A stretch of 42,565 nt of DNA from Desulfobulbaceae bacterium (GTDB lineage: Bacteria > Desulfobacterota > Desulfobulbia > Desulfobulbales > Desulfocapsaceae): positions 1-42,565 of the forward strand of contig JAITSS010000057.1 of assembly GCA_031287565.1 (NCBI GenBank). Reading direction: 5' to 3'. A program made the position numbers and the translations under genes. Every line of letters begins with the position of its first letter. The stretch's first letter is position 1. Shown here in pieces: positions 31,592-39,185 of the stretch. The notes under the pieces are model-generated. The model had not been told where the DNA came from. It made no database searches and was given only the letters and a program-made list of their open reading frames with translations.

Positions 31592-32119
31592 ATGGGCAAA
31601 TATCAAATTCCCGACAAACTGACCGATTTCCGCGCCTACAATGAATCAAACGACATGCTGGGCGTGGTCGATATTGACCTACCGAGTTTCGAGGCTGAGA
31701 CCGACGAGATTAAAGGCGCTGGTCTGGCTGGCACCCTCGACACACCGGCTTTAGGCCAGCACAAAAGTATGACCGTCGGGCTGAATTTCCGCGCGCCGAC
31801 CGACAACTCGCTGGGACTTTTAGCGCCGAAGGTGCACCGGCTGGCGCTGTATGGCTCGATCCAGCACTTCGACGGCGGCAAGGGCGAAATCATCGAAGTT
31901 CCCTGCCGCATCTATGCGCACGGCCTGCCGAAGAAGAAAGAGATGGGCAAGTTTGAAAGCGCCAAACAGACCGGCACCAAGGTGGAATTCGAGCTGACCT
32001 ATATCAAGATCACCCTGGACGGCAAGGACAAGGTGGAGGTGGACAAGCTGAATTACATCTTCGCGGTGGACGGCAAAGACTATCTGGCCGCCGTGCGCGT
32101 CAATCTGGGCCTTGGCTGA
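31592..32119 (+). CDS. Major tail tube protein (P2 FII family)
   Basis: The tube subunit builds the inner conduit of the contractile tail. The 175-aa protein shows the FII pattern: DKLTDFRAYNESNDMLGVVDIDLPSFEAETDEIKGAGLAG, then a beta-rich core (IIEVPCRIYAHGLPKK, TKVEFELTYIKITLDGKDKVEVDKLNYIFAVDGKDYL). It directly follows the sheath gene with GGAGG upstream. Downstream the operon is interrupted by a dispersed repeat block. Confidence 0.94.
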   Translation: MGKYQIPDKLTDFRAYNESNDMLGVVDIDLPSFEAETDEIKGAGLAGTLDTPALGQHKSMTVGLNFRAPTDNSLGLLAPKVHRLALYGSIQHFDGGKGEIIEVPCRIYAHGLPKKKEMGKFESAKQTGTKVEFELTYIKITLDGKDKVEVDKLNYIFAVDGKDYLAAVRVNLGLG

Positions 32120-32136
32120 AGGTAGGACGGGCGAAC

Positions 32137-32280
32137 CGTAGGGGCGGCCCCCATCCCGGCCCCCATCCCGGCCTTCCCCCGGCACGGGGGAAGGAGATTC
32201 TTCTCCCCTCTCCCGTTCCGGGAGAGGGGACGGGGGTGAGGGTGGGAGAGGGGCCGGGGAGAGGGTGGGGGAACACAGAA
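32137..32280 (+). repeat. Dispersed C/G-rich repeat block 4
   Basis: GTAGGGGCGG at 32140 opens two CCCCATCCCGGCC units, followed by the GGGGGAAGGAGA and CTCTCCCGTTCCGGGAGAG segments and GGGTGAGGGTGGGAGAGG. It sits between the tube and DUF1353 genes. Confidence 0.9.
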
Positions 32281-32288
32281 CGGGCGAA

Positions 32289-32305
32289 CACAAGCGATAC
32301 GTGAA
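32289..32305 (+). repeat. 17-bp inverted repeat, left copy
   Basis: CACAAGCGATACGTGAA is exactly complementary to TTCACGTATCGCTTGTG at 39672-39688. Both copies border C/G-rich repeat blocks and face each other across 7.4 kb of tail genes. Confidence 0.8.
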
Positions 32306-32324
32306 GACAGGGAGGTTAGTTCTT

Positions 32325-32879
32325 ATGGAAATGCCGATTCTGAAACCCTTGCCGCTGGCCACCCGCGAGCAGGGTCTTTTTACCCGCATCAAGAACTGGT
32401 TGTGGTCGCCGCGTGTCTGGGAGCTGCAAGCGAATTATCGCCTGTACTGGCTAGGGGCGGATGTTCCGGTGGAATTCCTGGGGCAGATATGGGTGTTGCC
32501 GAAGGGCTTCCGCACCGATTTCGCCAGCAGCCCACGCCTTTTCTGGCCGTTTGGCATGGACCCGCAGGGGATTCTTTTGATTCCCTCGCTCTTCCATGAC
32601 TTCGGCTACCGGCACGGCTTTTTCATGGCTGAGGATAACCCAAACCTCGGCGCGTATGTCGTCTGGGCGGGCCAGGATCAAACCTTCTTTGACGACGCTT
32701 TAATGGCCATTTCAAAGAAGGTGAACGGCATGGCGGCGCCTGGCCTTCTGGCCAAGGCGGCGCTGGCGGTGGGCGGCTGGCTGTCCTGGAAGGAGGCGGG
32801 CAAATACCGCGCCGAGGCCGCCGACCTGCTGAGCCAGGGCCACGAGAAACCGTACATCTTAGAAGGAGACTTCAAATGA
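32325..32879 (+). CDS. DUF1353 family protein in the tail operon
   Basis: ATG 32325 follows GGAGG (32311-32315). The frame is open upstream only through repeat sequence. The 184-aa protein has the DUF1353 pattern: VWVLPKGFRTDFASSPRLFWPF, then ILLIPSLFHDFGYRHGFF with an HD-like His-Asp pair, and a closing helical part. DUF1353 proteins are common phage accessories of unknown function; the conserved TDFASSP and HDxxY suggest an enzyme-like pocket. The stop overlaps the next start as ATGA. Confidence 0.82.
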   Translation: MEMPILKPLPLATREQGLFTRIKNWLWSPRVWELQANYRLYWLGADVPVEFLGQIWVLPKGFRTDFASSPRLFWPFGMDPQGILLIPSLFHDFGYRHGFFMAEDNPNLGAYVVWAGQDQTFFDDALMAISKKVNGMAAPGLLAKAALAVGGWLSWKEAGKYRAEAADLLSQGHEKPYILEGDFK

Positions 32880-33106
32880 GCGAAACGAGCTATCCAGAAG
32901 AGAAGGAAGCATTGAAAATGCAGAGAAACGGGCAGTATGGACACGGCGCGCTGGGTCCCTGCGCCCTTCTGCCGAGAGCGCTGTTGTTCGCGCTCTTTCT
33001 GGCTTTGGCGGGCGGATGCGCCCTGACCGACGGCAAGGCCATCGGCATCGAGGCCAGGCAATATCAATTCCAACACAGCCCGCCATCAAATCCGGGCACG
33101 GAGTGA
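32876..33106 (+). CDS. Small phage lipoprotein
   Basis: ATG 32876 is coupled to the DUF1353 stop (ATGA) and preceded by AGGAGA. A second in-frame ATG at 32918, with GAAGGA upstream, gives a better lipoprotein signal peptide (RALLFALFLALAGGC, lipobox LAGGC). The mature part is only ~25 residues. Either start yields the same lipoprotein. An Rz1-like outer-membrane spanin subunit is possible from size and lipobox, but the typical Pro-rich mature part and an overlapping Rz gene are missing, so function is open. Confidence 0.65.
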   Translation: MSETSYPEEKEALKMQRNGQYGHGALGPCALLPRALLFALFLALAGGCALTDGKAIGIEARQYQFQHSPPSNPGTE

Positions 33107-33110
33107 AGAC

Positions 33111-33374
33111 ATGAATACCACCGGAACCAAGATCGAATTGCAATACCCGCTGACCGTGGACGGTCAGGCGATGACGACGCTGTACGTCCGCCGCGCCAAG
33201 GTGAAGGACTTGCTGGCCTTAAAGAGTCAGGGCGATGATACCGCCGACGGTCTGGCGATGATGGCTAAGCTGACCGGCGTCAACCAACCGGAACTGGAAG
33301 AACTGGATATGATCGACTACCGGGCGGTGATGCGGGTGGTCGGCGTTTTTTTGGGATTGACCCCGGCCTCCTGA
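33111..33374 (+). CDS. Tail assembly chaperone (P2 gpE / Mu gp41 family), zero-frame product
   Basis: The 87-aa protein fits the 'E, 41 or 14' tail chaperone family: IELQYPLTVDGQAMTTLYVRRAKVKDLLALKSQ, then MMAKLTGVNQPELEELDMIDYRAVMRVVGVFLG. It coats the tape measure protein while the tube polymerises around it. The gene precedes the tape measure gene and carries a slippery T-run near its end, so it is the short form of a frameshift pair. Confidence 0.9.
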   Translation: MNTTGTKIELQYPLTVDGQAMTTLYVRRAKVKDLLALKSQGDDTADGLAMMAKLTGVNQPELEELDMIDYRAVMRVVGVFLGLTPAS

Positions 33375-33472
33375 GACAGGCCGTCAAGGAAATGAGCCGA
33401 ACGTTATATACCGGTGTTGAGGTGTGGTTGGAGATGGAGTTTGAGGAGTTTCTCAAATGGCGGGAAGAATGA
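33111..33472 (+). CDS. Tail assembly chaperone, -1 frameshift product (E+E' type)
   Basis: A -1 shift at T TTT TTG (33347-33353) leads to a frame that stays open to TGA 33470-33472, giving a 120-aa fusion. The extension reads GIDPGLLRQAVKEMSRTLYTG and ends VEVWLEMEFEEFLKWREE. The Trp/Glu-rich end (W..ME.EEF..W) is the usual gpE' signature. Frameshift chaperones of this kind are conserved in P2, Mu-like and lambda-like phages. Confidence 0.82.
33346..33352 (+). promoter_or_regulatory. Programmed -1 frameshift slippery site
   Basis: Seven T followed by GGG put the canonical heptamer T TTT TTG in the zero frame of the chaperone gene, seven codons before its stop. Downstream sequence contains CCCCGGCC that might form a stimulatory stem. 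Confidence 0.8.
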
Positions 33473-33474
33473 AT

Positions 33475-33618
33475 TTACAGAAAAAATCCCCTCACCGCCC
33501 CGGCGCAAATCGCCAACAAGCTCAAAACGGCCAGGCCCGCCAGAAACAGACGAAAGAAATTCAGCGTTTTCTGGGGTGAGCACTCTCTCTCCAGCCATTC
33601 GGCAATTCGTTTCAGCAT
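33475..33618 (-). CDS. Antisense 47-aa membrane protein in the tail operon
   Basis: On the minus strand ATG 33618 is preceded by AAGGAGA at ideal spacing and the frame ends at TAA 33475-33477. The product has an amphipathic, charged N-terminus (MLKRIAEWLERECSPQKTL) and one clear transmembrane segment (FFRLFLAGLAVLSLLAICAGAV), then RGFFL. A promoter-like pair lies just upstream. Its 3' end meets the frameshift stop of the chaperone. The size, single TM and independent promoter recall lysogenic conversion, superinfection-exclusion or toxin peptides. No family is recognised. Confidence 0.6.
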   Translation of the reverse strand: MLKRIAEWLERECSPQKTLNFFRLFLAGLAVLSLLAICAGAVRGFFL

Positions 33619-33640
33619 CGGCAGTCTCCTTTTTGTCGCG

Positions 33641-33670
33641 ATAGTATCGTCCTTTTTCGGGGAAAATCAA
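33641..33670 (-). promoter_or_regulatory. Predicted promoter of the antisense membrane protein
   Basis: On the minus strand TTGATT (33665-33670) and TACTAT (33641-33646) are spaced by 18 bp. The predicted start lies about 15 bp upstream of the AAGGAGA RBS. Confidence 0.5.
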
Positions 33671-36145
33671 ATGGCCATCGAGTCAGTCATGGGCATCGCC
33701 CTGAAATTACTGGGGCTGGAACAATTCAAAGGCGGCGTCAGCCAGGCGGGGAGCGGTATCGCCGCCGTCAAGGGCGAATTATCGCGTCTGGGACAGAGCG
33801 CCCGACTCGACGGCCTGAAGCGGGCGGAAAGCCGACTCGCGGCCACTGGTCGCGAGTTGCGCGAGACCAAAGAAGAAACCCGCCGCCTGGCTCAGGCCAT
33901 GCGCGGCATGGGACAACCGACGCTGGCCATATCCGAGGATTTTACGCGGGCGAAAAAACGCGCCGCCGAACTGAAGCGGGAGTTTCGCGAACAAACGGCG
34001 GCGATCCATCGCCTGAAAAAAGAGATGACTTTTCCCCGGCCCCTCTCCCGGCCTTCCCCCTTCCCCCATCCCGGCCTTCCCCCGGCACGGGGGAAGGAGA
34101 TTCTTCTCCCCTCTCCCGTTCCGGGAGAGGGGCGGGGGAAGGAGATTCGAGTCTCCGGCGCCCTGACCGGTTTGGCCGAGGCGGGCGCGGGCATCGCCGT
34201 CTTGCGCGGTATGACCGCGCCGCTGAAGACCTTCATGGATTTTGAAGAGGCCATGTCGGCCGTCAAGGCGAAAAGCGGCGCGACCGGCCAGGAATTTGAG
34301 CGTTTGAAGAAGCAGGCGCTTGATCTCGGCGAATCGACCAGCTTCTCCGCCTCACAGGTGGCCGCCGGGCAGAACTATCTGGCGCAATCCGGCTTCAAAA
34401 CCGAAAAAATTATCGCCTCGATGCCCGGCCTTCTGAATATGGCGCGGGCGGGCGCGCTTGATCTTGGTGAGGCGTCCGGCATCGCCGCCGATATTCTTTC
34501 TGGTTTTCAATTGGAGGCTTCAGAGATGGGACGGGTCTCCGATGTGCTGACCGCCGCCTTCACCAGCTCGAACACCACGCTGTCCGACCTCGGCAACACC
34601 ATGAAGTATGTCGGCCCAGTGGCCGTGACCGCCGGGATGAATTTTGAACAGGCCGCCGCCGCCGCTGGTCTTTTAGGCAATGTCGGCATCAAAGGCGAGC
34701 AGGCCGGAACCACCTTGCGGGCCATGCTGCTTAGGCTGTCGGCGCCGACCGGCCAGGCGGCCAAAGCCATGGACAGCCTGGGTATCGCGGCGTTGGACAC
34801 TTTCGGCAATGTCCGCGACCTGCCGACCATCCTGAAAGAAGTGGCCAAGGCCACCGAACAGATGGGCGGCGGCCAGCGTCTGGCCTACCTGAAGAACATT
34901 TTTGGCGAGGAACCGGCGGCGGGCATGGCCGCCCTCATTGAAAAACAGGGTGCGGGCGGGCTGGACAAATACATCAAAGAGCTGACCAACTCGAAGGGGA
35001 AAGCGGCGGAGATCGCCCAGGTCATGGCCGATAACACCGCCGGATCGCTTGAAGAGGCCAGTGGCGCCATTGAAACCCTGCAAATTTCTTTGGGTAAACT
35101 GGCCGGGCCGCATGTGCGTCTGGCCGCCGAGGGTGTCGGCGCGGTGGCCAGGGGCTTGACCGCTTTAGCGAACGACGCGCCGATGATCGCCACCGGCGTT
35201 GGCGGCGCGGTCGCGGCCATGGCCGCGTCTTTAACCGCTGTGGCCGGATGGAATATGACGAAAATGGTTTTGGGTCTGGGCGGCCCGAACGGCGGCAAAA
35301 AGGGTCAAGGCGGCGTCCTTGCCGCTGTCACAGAGGCGGTGGGCGGCGGCGGCGCGGCTAAGGTCTTTGTCGTCAACTGGCCGGAGGGTTCCGGCGGCTT
35401 CGATTTCGGCGGCGACGGGAAAAAAGGCAAAGGCGGCAGGCAGGCGCGGGCGGGCAGCGGACAAGCCGCCAAAAAACCCGGCCTGTTTCATCGGGCGAAA
35501 ATGGGCGTTCAAGGCTTGCTTGACGGTGGCGTAAAGGGCGCGGCAAGAAAGGCGTCCGGCGGCATCAGAAGCCTGGCTTCTTCTGGCATAAGGGGCGCCG
35601 GAGCGGGCATAAAAGCCGTCTCGGCCCTGGGCGTCAAAAGCGCCCTGGGCAAGGCGGCGCTGAAGAAGATTCCCCTGGTCGGCATTGTGGCTGGGGCCGG
35701 GTTTGGCGTGGTTCGGCTCTTTGACGGCGACATCAAAGGCGCGGGTCTGGAAGTCCTTTCCGGCGCGGCCAGCGCCGTGCCTGGCCTCGGCACCGCCGCT
35801 TCCCTCGGCATTGACGCGGCGCTGGTCGCCCGCGACCTTAAGGGCGGTTCCGGTGAAAAACAAAAACCAGGTCTCGCGCTCGGCGCGACGCCGACGGAGG
35901 CAAGCCGACTGGAGCAGAAGATCGCGCCGATTGCCGCGACGCTTGAGCGCATTGAAAAGAAACCTGAGCCGCCGCCAGCGCCGCCGGTCAATATTACGAT
36001 TCACCAGACGGTGCATGGTGAGGGCGACATGCTGAAGACCATAAACAGCGCCAACCGCCGCTTAGCCGATTTCATCCGCCAGGTCATCCGCGAAGATCAG
36101 GCGGCGGCCAGACGCACCAGCCTTGGCGGCGTCGCCGTGGTGTAA
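33671..36145 (+). CDS. Tail tape measure protein with a translated dispersed repeat
   Basis: This 824-aa protein sets tail length and is coated by the chaperone. Residues 1-118 are coiled coil (LDGLKRAESRLAATGRELRETKEETRRLAQAM). Residues about 120-159 are the in-frame translation of the dispersed repeat (34030-34147: RPLSRPSPFPHPGLPPARG...LPSPVPGEGRG). Residues 160-490 are the conserved TP901/Mu tape measure domain (FEEAMSAVKAKSGATGQEFERLKKQALDLGESTSFSASQVAAGQNYLAQSGF). Hydrophobic and Gly/Ala/Lys-rich segments then follow (GKAALKKIPLVGIVAGAGFGVVRLF), with a polar C-terminus. The repeat adds ~40 residues within the helical part and the reading frame survives. Confidence 0.92.
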   Translation: MAIESVMGIALKLLGLEQFKGGVSQAGSGIAAVKGELSRLGQSARLDGLKRAESRLAATGRELRETKEETRRLAQAMRGMGQPTLAISEDFTRAKKRAAELKREFREQTAAIHRLKKEMTFPRPLSRPSPFPHPGLPPARGKEILLPSPVPGEGRGKEIRVSGALTGLAEAGAGIAVLRGMTAPLKTFMDFEEAMSAVKAKSGATGQEFERLKKQALDLGESTSFSASQVAAGQNYLAQSGFKTEKIIASMPGLLNMARAGALDLGEASGIAADILSGFQLEASEMGRVSDVLTAAFTSSNTTLSDLGNTMKYVGPVAVTAGMNFEQAAAAAGLLGNVGIKGEQAGTTLRAMLLRLSAPTGQAAKAMDSLGIAALDTFGNVRDLPTILKEVAKATEQMGGGQRLAYLKNIFGEEPAAGMAALIEKQGAGGLDKYIKELTNSKGKAAEIAQVMADNTAGSLEEASGAIETLQISLGKLAGPHVRLAAEGVGAVARGLTALANDAPMIATGVGGAVAAMAASLTAVAGWNMTKMVLGLGGPNGGKKGQGGVLAAVTEAVGGGGAAKVFVVNWPEGSGGFDFGGDGKKGKGGRQARAGSGQAAKKPGLFHRAKMGVQGLLDGGVKGAARKASGGIRSLASSGIRGAGAGIKAVSALGVKSALGKAALKKIPLVGIVAGAGFGVVRLFDGDIKGAGLEVLSGAASAVPGLGTAASLGIDAALVARDLKGGSGEKQKPGLALGATPTEASRLEQKIAPIAATLERIEKKPEPPPAPPVNITIHQTVHGEGDMLKTINSANRRLADFIRQVIREDQAAARRTSLGGVAVV
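34030..34147 (+). repeat. Dispersed C/G-rich repeat inside the tape measure gene
   Basis: TCCCCCATCCCGGCCTTCC through CGGGAGAGGGGCGGGGGAAGG is one shortened unit of the family. It keeps the reading frame, entering after KKEMT and leaving before RVSGALTGL. Confidence 0.92.
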
Positions 36146-36158
36146 TCAAGGGCCGACC

Positions 36159-36362
36159 ATGATGAAAACCTACACCACCATCCAGGGCCAATGCTGGGAT
36201 CAGATCGCCAAAAAGCTGTACGGGCGAGAGACCGCCCTTGGGGCGCTGGTCGCCGCCAATCCGGAGCGGCGCGCCGTCACCGTGTTCGCGGCGGGCGTCG
36301 TCCTGCGTTGCCCAGACTTGCCGTATCGCCAGGCCGACAGGCCAAAATGGCAGGAACGGTAG
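36159..36362 (+). CDS. Tail protein X (LysM-like)
   Basis: ATG 36159 follows AAGGG; an adjacent ATG at 36162 is equally possible. The 67-aa product (MKTYTTIQGQCWDQIAKKLYGRETALGALVAANPERRAVTVFAAGVVLRCP) is the P2 gpX type, a LysM-like module. It acts in baseplate or tube-end assembly and sits between the tape measure and gpD genes in P2-like tails. The last residues enter the start of a repeat block, and the stop is its TAG. Confidence 0.88.
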   Translation: MMKTYTTIQGQCWDQIAKKLYGRETALGALVAANPERRAVTVFAAGVVLRCPDLPYRQADRPKWQER

Positions 36363-36652
36363 GGGCGGCCCCATCCCGGCCTTCCCCCGTCCCCCATCCC
36401 GGCCTTCCCCCGGCCCCCATCCCGGCCTTCCCCCGGAACGGGGGAAGGAGATTCTTCTCCCCTCTCCCGTTCCGGGAGAGGGGACGGGGGAGAGGGTGGG
36501 GGAAGGAGATTCTTCTCCCCTCTCCCGTTCCGGGAGAGGGGCGGGGGTGAGGGTGGGGGAAGGAGATTCTTCTCCCCTCTCCCGTTCCGGGAGAGGGGAC
36601 GGGGGAGAGGGTGGGAGAGGGGCCGGGGTGAGGGTGGGGGAAGGAGATTACG
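36361..36652 (+). repeat. Dispersed C/G-rich repeat block 5, tandem array
   Basis: This is the longest array: GTAGGGGCGG, three CCCCATCCCGGCC starts, and four CTCTCCCGTTCCGGGAGAG palindromes separated by GGGTGGGGGAAGGAGATTCT. It fills the 317 bp between gpX and gpD; no gene is present, although frames stay open on both strands. Confidence 0.93.
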
Positions 36653-36679
36653 CAGCAATGACAGGGAAAAATAACAAAC

Positions 36680-37705
36680 ATGTCTGGGAAAATCGTTCGT
36701 TCCGCCAAAATCAGGATGCTCTACCGTGGCCGCGACATTGCCCGCTATTGCACTGATTTCAGCTATACCAGCCACGGCTACGGCCAGGTCGATGAAATCA
36801 CGGCGCGGCTGCAAGACCGCGACGGCCACGTCTGGCAGGGTGATTTCTGGCCGCAGCGCGGCGACGTGTTGGAGCCGGTGATTATCGTCGAAAGCTGGCG
36901 GCCAGGCCAGAAATGGCGCGAGTTGAAGTGCGGACGGTTTGAGTTGGACGAGCCGACATTCGCCGGGCCACCGGACGCCATCGACCTGAAGGGCGCGGCC
37001 TTGGCCACGACCGGCGCGGCCCAGGCCGAGAAGAAGACCACAGCCTGGGAGGACATCGCCCTGTCTGACGTGGCTGGCGATTTGGCCGGGCGCAACGGTT
37101 ACAAGCTGGTATGGGAGGGCAAAGATAAGGAATATGAGCGGCTCGACCAGCGCCATGAAGGCGATCTGGCCTTTCTGGAGCGCCTCGCCCGCGAGGCGGG
37201 CAACGGCCTGAAGGTGGCGGAAAAGGAGATCCGCGTCATTGACCTGGCCAGGCTGGAAAACCGGCCGCCAGACTTCACTATTGACCGCCTGCGTCCATTT
37301 AAAGACGGCCCAGCGGCCATTTCCTACAGCTTCGAGGCCGACACCCATAACCGCTACAAATCGTGCCAGGTGGTTTGGCACGACACCAAGACCGGCGAGC
37401 TGTACAGCGGCGGCGCCGACGACCCAAGAGTTCCGTCCGGCGACAATCTGCGCATCGTCCAGAAACGGGTGATTTCCTCTGGCGAGGCGGAAGCACTGGC
37501 CAAAGAGTCGCTGGCCGCCGCCAATCGCGGCGCGATCAGCGGCAAGGTGACAATTGTTGGCGAAACCGAGGTGGTGGCCGGGCTGCGCGTCAAGCTGACC
37601 AATTTCGGTGGTTTTTCCGGCGACTATCTGATTGCTGCCGCCACCCACCGGCCGATCGGCCAGGGCTACACCGTCGATTTGGACATCCAGCGAGAGCAAA
37701 CGTGA
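36680..37705 (+). CDS. Baseplate hub protein, phage late control gpD family
   Basis: The 341-aa protein is the P2 gpD/T4 gp27-type hub that joins tube and spike. Recognisable stretches are IARYCTDFSYTSHGYGQVDEITARLQDRDG, RPGQKWRELKCGRFELDEPTFAGPPD, the DEGDLAFL-like HEGDLAFLERLAREAGNGLKVAEKEIRVIDL, and PISYSFEADTHNRYKSCQV-type strands. ATG 36680 follows AGGGAAAA. It overlaps the gpV start by 4 bp (GTGA). Confidence 0.93.
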   Translation: MSGKIVRSAKIRMLYRGRDIARYCTDFSYTSHGYGQVDEITARLQDRDGHVWQGDFWPQRGDVLEPVIIVESWRPGQKWRELKCGRFELDEPTFAGPPDAIDLKGAALATTGAAQAEKKTTAWEDIALSDVAGDLAGRNGYKLVWEGKDKEYERLDQRHEGDLAFLERLAREAGNGLKVAEKEIRVIDLARLENRPPDFTIDRLRPFKDGPAAISYSFEADTHNRYKSCQVVWHDTKTGELYSGGADDPRVPSGDNLRIVQKRVISSGEAEALAKESLAAANRGAISGKVTIVGETEVVAGLRVKLTNFGGFSGDYLIAAATHRPIGQGYTVDLDIQREQT

Positions 37706-38802
37706 AGAAGACTATCCCTGTCACCGAAAAGCTGGCCAGCCGCCAGGCGCGGGCCGAAGAGCAGATCAACCAGATGATCCTGCGCGGCATTGTCACCCAG
37801 GTCGATGGCGCGACCTACCGCGTCAAAGCCTGGATACCGGCGCAGAACATCGAAACCTTCTGGTTGCAGGTCTTGACGGTCAAGGCGCATCGCGACAAAT
37901 ACGCGGCCCTGCCCGACATCGACGAGCAGGTGCTGATCCTCTTTATTCCTGGCGCGCCGGAAACCGGCTATGTGCTGGGCTGTATCTACAGCGACCCGAA
38001 TCCACCGCCACCGGAAGCGCCAGATCCGGACATCACCATGATTAAATGGGGCGAGGGCGGTTGGTTTCGACACAACCGCAAAACTGGCGACGTCGATCTG
38101 CACGTCACCGGCAAGCTGACCATCGCCGTCGAGAAAGACATCCTGATCGGCTCGTCGGCCTCGATCCACGGCAACGCCGCCGCCGCCATCACCCTGAAAG
38201 CGCCGAGCGAAATCACGCTGGGCGGCGCGTCGGAGATCAATATCAACTCAACCGCGCACACCAAGATTGTCGGTTCGACACAACTGACGGCCGGAAGCCT
38301 GGCCTCAACCACCCTCTATTCACTGGTGGCGCTGGAGGCCAAGGCTGGCCTTGATCTGTCAGTCAAATCCGGCCTTAACCTCGATGCGCAGGCCCTGAAC
38401 AGCATCAAGCTGGCCGCCGGAACCGACCTATTGGCGTCGGCAGGGGCGCGGCTGGCGGCGCAAGGGATGGTGGCGGCGCAATTCGGCAGCCCGGCCATGA
38501 CCGAAGTTGGTGGCGGCGCGATCCTGCGCTATGGCGCGGGGTTGGCCCAGTTATCAGGGGTGAACCAGGTGGCGCAGGCGGAAACAGTTTCCTCCACCGT
38601 GACGCCACAAACGCCCGCGCCGATTGCCCCGGCCATTCCCTTGCCGCCTTTCACCACCGCCGCCGACCTGCCGCCGGATACTGTGGTCGAACCGCTGCCG
38701 ATTGAGCCGGAACCCTATCAATTGGAAGCGCCGCCCGCCGCCGCTGGCCGTCCCGATCCGCCGGGGCCGGTGGAAGGGCCAGGCAAGGAGTGGATCAAAT
38801 GA
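37702..38802 (+). CDS. Baseplate spike/assembly protein V
   Basis: GTG 37702 overlaps the gpD stop (GTGA); an upstream extension is open but is a shadow of gpD. The 366-aa protein has an OB-fold-like N-terminal part (ILRGIVTQVDGATYRVKAWIPAQNIETFWLQVLT; LPDIDEQVLILFIPGAPETGYVLGCIY). A long repetitive beta-helix-like region follows (ITLKAPSEITLGGASEININSTAHTKIVGSTQLTAG). The end is a Pro-rich tail. It would form the membrane-piercing spike under the hub. The stop overlaps the gpU start as ATGA. Confidence 0.92.
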   Translation: MKKTIPVTEKLASRQARAEEQINQMILRGIVTQVDGATYRVKAWIPAQNIETFWLQVLTVKAHRDKYAALPDIDEQVLILFIPGAPETGYVLGCIYSDPNPPPPEAPDPDITMIKWGEGGWFRHNRKTGDVDLHVTGKLTIAVEKDILIGSSASIHGNAAAAITLKAPSEITLGGASEININSTAHTKIVGSTQLTAGSLASTTLYSLVALEAKAGLDLSVKSGLNLDAQALNSIKLAAGTDLLASAGARLAAQGMVAAQFGSPAMTEVGGGAILRYGAGLAQLSGVNQVAQAETVSSTVTPQTPAPIAPAIPLPPFTTAADLPPDTVVEPLPIEPEPYQLEAPPAAAGRPDPPGPVEGPGKEWIK

Positions 38803-39185
38803 ACCGGCTTGGCGCCTTTGGCCCGATTGTCTTTGAAGTGTCGGAAGAACGCATCCTGACCTTTGACCATATGCGGGCCGGGCGTAGAGGCCGCTATTCG
38901 ACTTTGAATGTCGCCGACCACGAGCAACTGCTGCACTACGAAGGCAAGGAACTGTCGCGCCTCGACTTTTCCATCCAGCTGCACCACCGCTTCTGCGACC
39001 CAATGGCCGAAATCGACCGCATGTACGAGATGGTCGAGGCCCATGAAGCCTACCCGATGATCGTCGGTGGTCGGGTCTTGGGCGAATTTGTGCTGGAGGA
39101 AGTGGGCGACAACTGGCGGCGGGTGGCCGATAACGGCGTGTTGATGATGGTCGAATGCGACCTGCGACTGTGGGAATACAAATGA
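38799..39185 (+). CDS. Tail protein U (P2 gpU-like)
   Basis: ATG 38799 has AGGAG 8 bp upstream and overlaps the gpV stop; GTG 38790 is in frame but badly placed. The 128-aa protein resembles the P2 gpU family: GPIVFEVSEERILTFDHM, ELSRLDFSIQLHHRFCDP, HEAYPMIVGGRVLGEFVLEEVGDNW and MVECDLRLWEY. It caps or terminates the tail tube. Here it lies after V, not after the tape measure as in P2. The stop overlaps the W start. Confidence 0.85.
   Translation: MNRLGAFGPIVFEVSEERILTFDHMRAGRRGRYSTLNVADHEQLLHYEGKELSRLDFSIQLHHRFCDPMAEIDRMYEMVEAHEAYPMIVGGRVLGEFVLEEVGDNWRRVADNGVLMMVECDLRLWEYK

Noticed and set aside
36200-37699. 499-codon open frame on the minus strand over gpD and a repeat array
   Set aside because: It runs antisense through gpD and through repeat units that are open in most frames; no family pattern.
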